A DNA stretch of 13,172 nt from Alphaproteobacteria bacterium. GTDB lineage: Bacteria > Pseudomonadota > Alphaproteobacteria > ATCC43930 > CGMCC-115725. The notes beneath the pieces are model-generated. The model had not been told where the DNA came from, made no database searches, and worked only from the letters and a program-made list of their open reading frames with translations. Of the stretch, positions 1 through 6,437 are shown in pieces (positions within the stretch are counted from its first letter, which is position 1; each line of letters starts with the position of its first letter). The position numbers were made by a program, and so were the translations under genes. Location: contig JASHUW010000157.1 in NCBI GenBank assembly GCA_030039815.1, positions 1 to 13,172 of the forward strand. Reading direction: 5' to 3'.

Positions 1-323
1 GGCGCGACGCCGAAGCTGACGAAATCCGACAGCGAATCGAGCTCGGCGCCAAAATGCGATGTCGCCTTCAGGAGGCGCGCCACCCGGCCGTCGAGCCCGT
101 CGAGCACGCCGGCGACGATGATCGCATAGACCGCGCCCTGGAAATTGTCGTTGAGCGCGAAACGCACCGCCGTCATCCCGGCGCACAGCGCCAACAGCGT
201 CAGGATGTTGGGCACCATGCGGTTGACCGAGCGCTCCGGGATGCGGCGCACCCGCATCCTCCGCATTTTCGGCCGGCGCACCCGCACGCGCGGCGACGCC
301 GTCTTGGCTCGAATGGTTCTCAT
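1..323 (-). CDS. pssA: CDP-diacylglycerol--serine O-phosphatidyltransferase, C-terminal part cut by window edge
   Basis: Transfers a phosphatidyl group from CDP-diacylglycerol to L-serine to make phosphatidylserine, the precursor of phosphatidylethanolamine; an inner-membrane enzyme. Only the first 107 residues are inside the window. Residues 78-100 show the full CDP-alcohol phosphatidyltransferase signature, DG-x2-AR-x8-G-x3-D-x3-D (Asp78, Gly79, Ala82, Arg83, Gly92, Asp96, Asp100), with a further Asp75 ahead of it. Residues 36-57 and 61-74 are hydrophobic. The first 35 residues are very Arg-rich and contain a small internal duplication (RVRR twice, 12-base direct repeat). The start is the ATG at 323-321, as the reading frame gives family-like sequence directly after the basic tail; an in-frame GTG at 332-330 is an alternative. 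Neither has a clear ribosome-binding site. It follows psd on the same strand after 248 bases, and the two act in succession. The identification is firm; the start is moderately sure. Confidence 0.95.
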   Translation of the reverse strand, partial: MRTIRAKTASPRVRVRRPKMRRMRVRRIPERSVNRMVPNILTLLALCAGMTAVRFALNDNFQGAVYAIIVAGVLDGLDGRVARLLKATSHFGAELDSLSDFVSFGVA

Positions 324-351
324 GCCCGACACTCTACACCATGTTCGACAT

Positions 352-375
352 TATCAGGAGGTGCACCTCCTGATA
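352..375. repeat. 24-base perfect palindrome containing SD and anti-SD octamers
   Basis: The left arm TATCAGGAGGTG (352-363) and right arm CACCTCCTGATA (364-375) are exact reverse complements with no loop. AGGAGGTG is a full-length Shine-Dalgarno sequence, and CACCTCCT is the sequence at the 3' end of bacterial 16S rRNA. The palindrome lies 29 bases upstream of the pssA start codon. It could be a protein-binding operator, a hairpin in the pssA leader RNA, or part of a dispersed repeat; the sequence alone does not decide. Confidence 0.85.
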
Positions 376-380
376 TCCAC

Positions 381-419
381 CTGTTATCGGCCGAAATAAC
401 AGGAGGTGCGGCCCTCCTG
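381..419. repeat. Two further inverted repeats in the psd-pssA gap
   Basis: CTGTTAT (381-387) pairs with ATAACAG (396-402) across an 8-base loop that contains a self-complementary TCGGCCGA. CAGGAGG (400-406) pairs with CCTCCTG (413-419) across a 6-base loop. The second stem repeats the core of the 352-375 palindrome: CAGGAGGTGC occurs at 355-364 and 400-409, and CCTCCTGAT at 366-374 and 413-421. The rest of the gap, 422-571, shows no other convincing signal and has lower GC than the flanking genes. Confidence 0.7.
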
Positions 420-571
420 ATGATGAAGGGCTCCGCTTCCGACGACAGCACCACACAACGCCAAATCCCATTCGCCGCGCTCAGCTGTCGAATCCGGCAG
501 ATGGGGGTGTCGTACGGTAATGTCAATATCAGAATCGTAATTGCGTGCGCTTTTTTGGCGGCCGGTCGGGA

Positions 572-1258
572 TTAGTGGCTGAACCCTTCGCGTGGCGGCT
601 CGCGCGCATCGCGGTCGGCGAGCACGGTCTCGCCGCCGACCATGCGCTGGCCGACGACGACCAGCGGCACATACGGCGGCGGCAGGTAGATGTCGACCCG
701 CGAGCCCAAGCGGATGATGCCGATCCGCTCGCCAGCGCCGAGGCGCTGGCCGGCGATCAGCGGGCAGACGATGCGTCGCGCGACGAGGCCGGCGATCAGC
801 ACGCAGGCGATATCCGGACTGTCCGGCGCGCTGAGGCGCAGCGCCAGGCGCTCGTTGTGTTCGCTGGCCTTGTCGAGGCTCGCATTGATGAAGCGGCCAG
901 GCGTGTAGTGGCGCGCGGCGAGCGAACCGGCGAACGGCGCGCGCGCGACATGCACGTCGAACAGGTTGAGAAAAATGCCGATGCGGGTCACCGGCTCGGC
1001 GCCCATGTCGAGCTCGGGCGGCGGCGGCGCCGGCGCGATGGAGACGACCATGCCATCCGCGGGACTGATGACGAGCCCCTCGCGCAGCGGCGTGACGCGC
1101 CACGGATCGCGGAAGAAATAGGCGATCCACAGGGTGAGGATCAGCGCCAGCCAACCGGCCGGGCTCCACAAGAGAAACAGGATCAGCGTCGCGACCACGC
1201 CGATCGCGACGAACTTCCAGCCGTCGGGGTGGATGGGGGCGATGATCTGTCTCAACAT
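572..1258 (-). CDS. psd: Phosphatidylserine decarboxylase proenzyme (short, alphaproteobacterial type)
   Basis: Decarboxylates phosphatidylserine to phosphatidylethanolamine with a pyruvoyl cofactor made from one of its own serines; an inner-membrane enzyme working right after PssA. With the ATG at 1258 it has 228 residues, the length of the short Psd class. Two hydrophobic segments lie at about 14-31 and 36-49, followed by FFRDPWR, typical of the family. The PADG motif has Asp68, and DVHVARAP has His103. The self-cleavage site is LGSRV with Gly185-Ser186 (Ser codon 703-701). Cleavage there gives a beta chain of 185 residues and a 43-residue alpha chain. In this class the site reads GS followed by R rather than the LGST of the E. 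coli enzyme. A TTG two codons upstream (1264) is the alternative start; neither start has a strong ribosome-binding site. Upstream lies the hairpin repeat at 1286-1410, so psd probably has its own promoter or depends on readthrough. Confidence 0.95.
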   Translation of the reverse strand: MLRQIIAPIHPDGWKFVAIGVVATLILFLLWSPAGWLALILTLWIAYFFRDPWRVTPLREGLVISPADGMVVSIAPAPPPPELDMGAEPVTRIGIFLNLFDVHVARAPFAGSLAARHYTPGRFINASLDKASEHNERLALRLSAPDSPDIACVLIAGLVARRIVCPLIAGQRLGAGERIGIIRLGSRVDIYLPPPYVPLVVVGQRMVGGETVLADRDAREPPREGFSH

Positions 1259-1285
1259 GATCAAGCAAGCCGGGGCTGCATGTCT

Positions 1286-1410
1286 GTCATTGCGTCCTTC
1301 GAGACGACCCTTCGGGTCTCCTCAGGATGAGGATCGGGATGAGCATGGCATCACAGGCTTACCTCATCCTGAGGCGCTTCGCGAAGCGAAGCCTCGAAGG
1401 ACGCAATGAC
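1286..1410. repeat. Intergenic palindromic repeat pair, long imperfect hairpin
   Basis: This fills most of the 160-base gap between the 698-residue VWA gene and psd. The outer arms are 18-base exact inverted repeats (1286-1303 and 1393-1410, starting GTCATTGCGTCC). The inner arms are 13-base exact inverted repeats, CCTCAGGATGAGG (1320-1332) and CCTCATCCTGAGG (1362-1374). Smaller hairpins nest within: GACCC/GGGTC at 1306-1318 and the 12-base palindrome GCTTCGCGAAGC at 1376-1387. The two halves look like two copies of the same short element in opposite orientation. Elements of this appearance are dispersed intergenic repeats in many Bradyrhizobium-like genomes. In RNA it could stop or slow transcription between the MoxR cluster and psd. 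Confidence 0.85.
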
Positions 1411-1418
1411 GCGGGTTT

Positions 1419-3515
1419 CTACCGCCCCTCCCGTCGCCAGGCGGCGATCAGCGCGCCGATCGCGAGGAGGAGCGCGGCGATGCCCGGCAAGAGCGGCGTC
1501 TCGGTAAACCCCGCGACAGTGTAATCGTCGTTCTCGCGGAGGCCGAGCCAGCCGCTGCCCGCGGTCGCCCGGCCGGCGGCGACGCGGCGAATTTCCGGGA
1601 CGCCGTCGGCGATCCAGAAGATGCCGCCGCCGCTCGCCGAAACGATCGGCGCCAGTTTGTCGGGCGTGGCCCGGACATCGGCGAACTCGATCGGGTTGAG
1701 CGGCCCGGCCGCCGCCAGGGCGGTGCGCGTGCCGTCGCTGACGCGGTAGAGGCCCATTTGCGTCACCGTCAGCACGCCGGTGCTGCGGCCGCCCGGCTGC
1801 GGCGTCAATGTCAGGGGCGAGGTCGTGCCGTCGGGCGCGGTCACCGTCACCGGTTTGTCGTTGGGTTCGAGCGACTGGCGGGTCACCAGCAAATGGTCGC
1901 CGTCGATCGACGCGCGCAGGTCATTCTCTTCGAGGTCGGGCTCTTTCATCAGCCAATACGCGAGGCGGCGCAGCAGCTCCGCCTGGGGGCCGCCGCCTTC
2001 GAAGCCGCGCGCCCACAGCCACATCTGATCCGACAGCAGCTGGGCGACGCGGCCCTTGCCGATGCGGTCGAGCACCAGGAGCGGCTCGCCGTGATCGCCG
2101 GTCATCAGCGTCGTGCCGTGATGGACATGCGCGTCGATCTGGCGAAACCAGCGGCCCCAGCTCGGCTCGCCGCCGGGCTTGCCGGCGCCCGGCAGGTCGT
2201 CGGTCACCGGATGCCGCCAGCCGTCCGAGGTCAGCTCCGGCTTAAAGCCTTCCTCCTCGACATTGCCTGTCGGCTCGGTCGGCAAGATTTCCCCGAGCGG
2301 CGTGCGGAAGAGGCTCATCGGCGTGCCGAAGCTGGGCCCCGTCGCCTCGAGCAACGCGCCGCCGTTGCGCACGTAATTGACGACGTTCTGCAGGTAGGCC
2401 TGCGGGACCACCCCGCGCCGGCTGTAGCGGTCGAAGATGATGAGGTCGAACTCGTCGAGTTTGACGTCGAACAGCTCGCGGATCGGAAAGGCGATCAGCG
2501 ACAGCTCGCGGATCGGCGTGCCGTCCTGCTTCTCGGGCGGCCGCAGGATGGTGAAGTGCACCAGATCGACCGACGGGTCGGATTTGAGGAGGTTGCGCCA
2601 AACGCGCTCGCCGGCATGCGGCTCACCCGAGACCAGCAGCACCTTGAGCCGGTCGCGCACCCCGTTGACCACGACCGCCGCGCGGTTGTTGATCAGGGTC
2701 AGCTCCTGCGGCCCCGGCTCGACCGCGAGCTCGACCACGTTGGGCCCGCCATGATCGATCGGGATCGTCAGCGGCACGTCGCGGCCGACCGGCACCTCCT
2801 GGGCATGCACGGGGCCGCCATCCTTGCGCCAGGTAAGCTTGGCCTCGGTCTCCGGCGCGTCCTTGCGCTCCGGCAGGTCCTCGACCCGGACGGTCAGGGG
2901 CACGTTCTTGCCAACCAACCCGAAGCTCGGCGCCTGCTTGACGACAAGCCGGCGATCGCCCTCGCCGGGATGGCCCGACAGCAGCACATGCAGCGGCGCG
3001 CCGAGCTGCGCCGCCGCGGCCTTGGCATCGCCGGCCGGCACATCGTGCACCTCACCGTCGGTGATCATCACCACCCCGGCAAGGCGCTGGCGCGGCACAT
3101 CGGCAAGCTCGCGGTTGAGCGCGGTGAACAGCCTTGTGCCGTCATCGCCGCCGCCCGCGGTCGGCTTGCCGGCGCGCACGACGCGGACGTCGAGGTCGTG
3201 ATCCTTCGCCAGCTCGGCGGTGACGGATTTCAGCGCCGCCGCGCTGGCGGCGGCGCGATCGCCGATGTCCTGGCTCGGCGATTCATCGAGGACGACGACG
3301 GCGATGTCGCGCTGCGGCGTGCGCTGTTCCTCGACCAGCGCCGGGTTGGCGAGGATCGCCAGCAGGATCGCCACCGCCGCGCCGCGCCACATGAGGCCCC
3401 GGCCACGCCGCCACGCGCCGAGCGCCAGGATCGCCGCGGTGACGAGCGCGAACGCGGCGATCGCCGCCCACGGGATCAGCGGCGCGAAGGAGACGGTGTA
3501 GGCGCTGAAGCTCAT
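1419..3515 (-). CDS. Membrane-anchored VWA protein with glutamine-amidotransferase-like domain
   Basis: A 698-residue membrane protein of unknown substrate, last gene of the MoxR cluster. Hydrophobic segments lie at about 14-35 and 43-60, and one more sits near the C terminus (674-693), followed by a basic tail. Between them is a large, probably periplasmic part. Residues 70-185 form a von Willebrand A-like domain with a complete metal site: DESPS (Asp77, Ser79, Ser81), Thr127 and TDG with Asp153. Residues 200-285 look beta-rich, like an Ig-type domain. Residues 289-395 resemble the class I glutamine amidotransferase-like fold (LKVLLVSGEPH, then FDLIIFDRY and YVRNGGALLEATG). I see no nucleophile-elbow cysteine, so an amidotransferase activity is unlikely. 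Its ATG overlaps the stop of the preceding DUF4159 gene by four bases (ATGA), which argues for translational coupling. The family is usually labelled as hypothetical or putative glutamine amidotransferase; the precise role is inferred from context only. Confidence 0.9.
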   Translation of the reverse strand: MSFSAYTVSFAPLIPWAAIAAFALVTAAILALGAWRRGRGLMWRGAAVAILLAILANPALVEEQRTPQRDIAVVVLDESPSQDIGDRAAASAAALKSVTAELAKDHDLDVRVVRAGKPTAGGGDDGTRLFTALNRELADVPRQRLAGVVMITDGEVHDVPAGDAKAAAAQLGAPLHVLLSGHPGEGDRRLVVKQAPSFGLVGKNVPLTVRVEDLPERKDAPETEAKLTWRKDGGPVHAQEVPVGRDVPLTIPIDHGGPNVVELAVEPGPQELTLINNRAAVVVNGVRDRLKVLLVSGEPHAGERVWRNLLKSDPSVDLVHFTILRPPEKQDGTPIRELSLIAFPIRELFDVKLDEFDLIIFDRYSRRGVVPQAYLQNVVNYVRNGGALLEATGPSFGTPMSLFRTPLGEILPTEPTGNVEEEGFKPELTSDGWRHPVTDDLPGAGKPGGEPSWGRWFRQIDAHVHHGTTLMTGDHGEPLLVLDRIGKGRVAQLLSDQMWLWARGFEGGGPQAELLRRLAYWLMKEPDLEENDLRASIDGDHLLVTRQSLEPNDKPVTVTAPDGTTSPLTLTPQPGGRSTGVLTVTQMGLYRVSDGTRTALAAAGPLNPIEFADVRATPDKLAPIVSASGGGIFWIADGVPEIRRVAAGRATAGSGWLGLRENDDYTVAGFTETPLLPGIAALLLAIGALIAAWRREGR

Positions 3516-6247
3516 TGCCCGAGCCGCTCCAGGATCGCGGGCACGTGCACCTGGTCGCTCTTGTAGTTGCCGGTGAGCACGTACATCACCAGGTTGATGC
3601 CAAAGCGATAGGCCATCTCGCGCTGCCGCTCACCCCCCGGCACGCAGGGAAATTCCGGTCGGCCGTTGCCGTCGATGGCCCAGGCGCCCGCCCAATCGTT
3701 GCCGCCGACGATGACGCTCGACACGCCGTCATTGACCCGGTCCTCGGCCGGCTCGACCCAGACCTGGCCGCTGTTCCAGCGTCCGGGAAACTCGTGCAGG
3801 AGATAGAACGACTTGGTCAGCACGTGGTCAGGCGGCACCGGCACCAGTGGCGGGATCTTCACGCCACCGACGAGCGATTTGAGCTCGGCGGCCGATTGCG
3901 AGCCGCTGCCGTAGGGGCCGGGCGTCGTCTGATCGGCATCGCGGGTGTCGAACAGGATCGTGCCGCCGGTCTCGATATAGCGGTTGATGCGCTCGACGGC
4001 CTGCGGCGACAGCGGCGCCTGGCCGGCGGTGACCGGCCAGTAGAGCAGCGGGAAGAAGATCAGTTCGTCTTGCTCGATGTCGATCGCCATCGGCTCGGCG
4101 GTGTCGACCGCGGTGCGCTGCGCCAAGATCCGCGCCAACCCGGTCATCCCGTCGCGGCTCTCGCTGTCGACCGCGTCGTCGCCGGTCTGAACATAGGCGA
4201 GGCGCAGCTCGGAGGTGGCACGGATGACGAAATCGTCGTCGGCGTGCGCGACGCCGGGCATCGCCAGCGCGAACAGCAGCAGCACCGCCGCGGCGCCGCG
4301 CGCCGCCCGTCCGCTCGGGCGTCGCACCAGGCCGCGCAGCCAGTAGCTGAGCAGCAGATCGATCAGCACGAGGATCAACGCGGCGACCAGTAGCGGCGGG
4401 CGGAGATCGGTCTCGACCTTGCGCGCGAACGGCTCGCGCACCACCCCGTCCGGCAGCGTACCGATCGGCCTCAGCTCGGTGATGCCCGACCCGAGGTTCA
4501 GCGCGCGCCGCGCATCGGCGGTGCCGTAGAAGCCCGGCGGGTGGCGGGGCGAGGCGATCGCGGTCGCGATGTCCTTCGCCGAGATTGCCTGCGCCATCGG
4601 CGCGGCATGCTGCAGCCGGCCGTAGCCGTCGAGCGTCTCGAGCGGCGGCAGCGCGGCATCGCCGGTCTCGGCGACGCCCTCGCTGATCGCCACGACGCGC
4701 CGCAGCATCTCGACGAAGAGGCCGGACAAGGCAAGGTTCGACCAGTCGGCGTTGGCGGTGGTGTGGACGAGGACGATCCAGCCCTTGCCTTGCTTCTCGG
4801 CGGTGACGAGCGGCGTGCCGTCGGCGAGCCGCGCCCAGGTCTTGCCGGCGAGCTCGGGGTCGGGCTCGGCCAGCACCTGGCGCGAGACGGTCACGTCATC
4901 GGGGATCGCGAGGCCGGCGAACGGGCTGCCGGGCGGAAACGGTGCGAGCTTGGCCGGCTGCTCCCAGCTGAGGGCGCCGCCGATGGTCCGGCCGCCGCGG
5001 CGCAGCCGCACCGGCAAGAGGTGATCCTCCTGCTCCACAAGATGCGGTCCCGCGAAGCGGAGCAGCACGCCGCCGGCCTCGACCCACTTGCGCACCGCCG
5101 CCTCTTCGGCCGCTGAATCCGGGCCCGCATCGGCATAGATCAGCACCGCCAGCTGGCGTTTCAGCAGCTCGTCGGCGGGGCCGCGGCGGATTTCGGTGAA
5201 CGGATCGAGCGCGCGCTCCAGATAGTAGGTGTCGCTGAGCAGCGGCTGGTTGCCGGGGCTGGGATTGGCGGCGATGCCGACCGGCCGGCGCCGCCAGCGT
5301 TCGTCGACGAGGAGCGTGCCGCCGGCCGAGTTCTCGCCTTCGATGTCAATGGTCGCGATGCGGTTGCGCAGCTCGCCCGGCATCGGCAGCTTGACGAGCG
5401 TGCTCGCCGCATCGGCAGCGATGGTCGCGCTTTCGCGGGCGAGCAGCGCGCCGTCTTCGTCGCTGGCGCGCACGGTGATGCTGCGCGGCAGCGGCGCGGG
5501 CAGCGTCTTCACCGCGACGGTCAGTTCCTTGCCGGCGCGGTCGCCCGGCTCGCCGCCGGGCGCGATCAACTTTGGCGCCTCGGCTTGCGCCGCCGCCAGG
5601 TAGCGGAAGCTGCCGCGGGCGGAGAGCGCCTTGGCGAAATCGGCGGTAGCCGGAACGTCCACGTCATCGGCGATCCAAACCGCGCCCGTTCCACCCGACA
5701 GCGGCAGCGCATCGAGCCGCGCCAGCGCCGCCTTGCGATCGACCGGCCACGGCTTTGGCGCCAGTGCCTCAACCGCGGCGCGCGCATCCACGGCGCGGAC
5801 CGGCTGCAGCGGCGGCGCCGGCTGACCCGAGGCAAGCGGGGCCGTGGTCAGCAGCACCACCTGACGGCGCTCGCGCTCCGCCTCGGCCAGGACGCCCAGC
5901 GCCGCGTTCTGCCGCGCCTGCCAGTCATGCGCCGCCGCCCAGCCGTCGTCGATGACGAGGATCAGCGGCCCGCTGCCGGCGAGCGGCGCCTGCGGGTTCA
6001 TTACCGGACGCGCCAAGCCGATGATGACCAGCGCGGCGAGGATGGTCCGCAGCACGATCAGCCAGAGCGGCGTGCGCGCCGGCGTCTCCTCGCGCGGGGT
6101 CAGCCCCAACAGCAGCCGCAGCGCCGGGAACGAGATGCGCCGCGGCGCCGGCGGGGTAATGCGCAGCAGCCACCAGATCACCGGCAGCGCGACCAGCGCC
6201 GTCAGCAGCCAGGGCGATGCGAACGCCAACAACCCGAGCGACAGCAT
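3512..6247 (-). CDS. BatA-type N-terminal domain fused to DUF4159 domain, membrane protein
   Basis: A 911-residue inner-membrane protein, third gene of the MoxR cluster. Residues 1-85 match the BatA/aerotolerance N-terminal double-membrane domain: hydrophobic helices at about 5-28 and 61-80 with the intervening RRISFPALRLLLGL segment. Residues 93-220 have a VWA-like outline, but the metal motif is degenerate, reading DDGWA (100-104) where DxSxS is expected. Residues 366-400 (AVLIYADAG, then WVEAGGVLLRF) suggest an amidotransferase-like fold. A membrane helix follows at 617-637. Residues 645-670 look like a signal peptide ending VAHA before DDDF, and lead into a DUF4159 domain (about 671-895; LIFFPLLYWPVT, INRYIETGGTILFDTRD). 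The layout suggests two ancestral genes joined. The start is the ATG at 6247, after a GGCGG stretch and an intergenic repeat. Its stop overlaps the start of the next gene. The function is unknown; it is probably an envelope partner of the MoxR ATPase. Confidence 0.92.
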   Translation of the reverse strand: MLSLGLLAFASPWLLTALVALPVIWWLLRITPPAPRRISFPALRLLLGLTPREETPARTPLWLIVLRTILAALVIIGLARPVMNPQAPLAGSGPLILVIDDGWAAAHDWQARQNAALGVLAEAERERRQVVLLTTAPLASGQPAPPLQPVRAVDARAAVEALAPKPWPVDRKAALARLDALPLSGGTGAVWIADDVDVPATADFAKALSARGSFRYLAAAQAEAPKLIAPGGEPGDRAGKELTVAVKTLPAPLPRSITVRASDEDGALLARESATIAADAASTLVKLPMPGELRNRIATIDIEGENSAGGTLLVDERWRRRPVGIAANPSPGNQPLLSDTYYLERALDPFTEIRRGPADELLKRQLAVLIYADAGPDSAAEEAAVRKWVEAGGVLLRFAGPHLVEQEDHLLPVRLRRGGRTIGGALSWEQPAKLAPFPPGSPFAGLAIPDDVTVSRQVLAEPDPELAGKTWARLADGTPLVTAEKQGKGWIVLVHTTANADWSNLALSGLFVEMLRRVVAISEGVAETGDAALPPLETLDGYGRLQHAAPMAQAISAKDIATAIASPRHPPGFYGTADARRALNLGSGITELRPIGTLPDGVVREPFARKVETDLRPPLLVAALILVLIDLLLSYWLRGLVRRPSGRAARGAAAVLLLFALAMPGVAHADDDFVIRATSELRLAYVQTGDDAVDSESRDGMTGLARILAQRTAVDTAEPMAIDIEQDELIFFPLLYWPVTAGQAPLSPQAVERINRYIETGGTILFDTRDADQTTPGPYGSGSQSAAELKSLVGGVKIPPLVPVPPDHVLTKSFYLLHEFPGRWNSGQVWVEPAEDRVNDGVSSVIVGGNDWAGAWAIDGNGRPEFPCVPGGERQREMAYRFGINLVMYVLTGNYKSDQVHVPAILERLGQ

Positions 6248-6287
6248 GGTTATGCCGCCGTATTGCCAACGAAGTTGAACCGGCCGC

Positions 6288-6355
6288 GGCCCCCACCCCT
6301 ACCCTCCCCCGCGGCCACGCGGGAGGGAGAGCCGCAGAGCGGCGGGGAGGGGGCC
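6288..6355. repeat. GC-rich multi-hairpin intergenic repeat
   Basis: This lies in the 190-base gap between the DUF58 and BatA/DUF4159 genes. Outer arms 6288-6299 (GGCCCCCACCCC) and 6344-6355 (GGGGAGGGGGCC) pair over 12 positions with one mismatch. Inside are two hairpins: 6302-6313 with 6318-6327 (10 pairs, two-base bulge, four-base loop), and GCCGC/GCGGC at 6331-6343 with a three-base loop. The fold is a three-way branched structure. Such C-rich/G-rich elements are common dispersed repeats in alphaproteobacteria. Further on, TTTCGCCGGAATGACG (6401-6416) resembles a fragment of another dispersed repeat. No promoter is evident in the rest of the gap. Confidence 0.75.
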
Positions 6356-6437
6356 GGCACGACCGCGACAAATTTGGCGAACCCGGCGCGAGTCGCACAC
6401 TTTCGCCGGAATGACGAATTGAAGCTGATGGCGTCGG

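Noticed and set aside
261..305. Duplicated 12-base motif in the 5' end of pssA as a repeat element
   Set aside because: It encodes part of the Arg-rich N-terminal tail (RVRR twice) and is best explained by low-complexity coding sequence.
521..526. TTGACA on the minus strand upstream of pssA as a -35 box
   Set aside because: A perfect -35 hexamer, but at 17-18 bases' spacing only CATCTG or ATCTGC is found, which is no -10 box. Not enough to call a promoter.
384..1268. Minus-strand frame overlapping psd in another frame (294 codons)
   Set aside because: The overlapping psd frame carries the pyruvoyl cleavage site and family motifs throughout; this one is low-complexity Arg/Ala sequence.
1758..3566. 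Long open frame on the plus strand (about 600 codons) opposite the VWA gene
   Set aside because: It is rich in Arg, Ala and His without domain or membrane patterns, and lies opposite a gene with clear motifs. Such frames are expected as antisense shadows in GC-rich DNA. The same applies to plus-strand frames at 5585-6520, 6468-7385 and 7123-8394.
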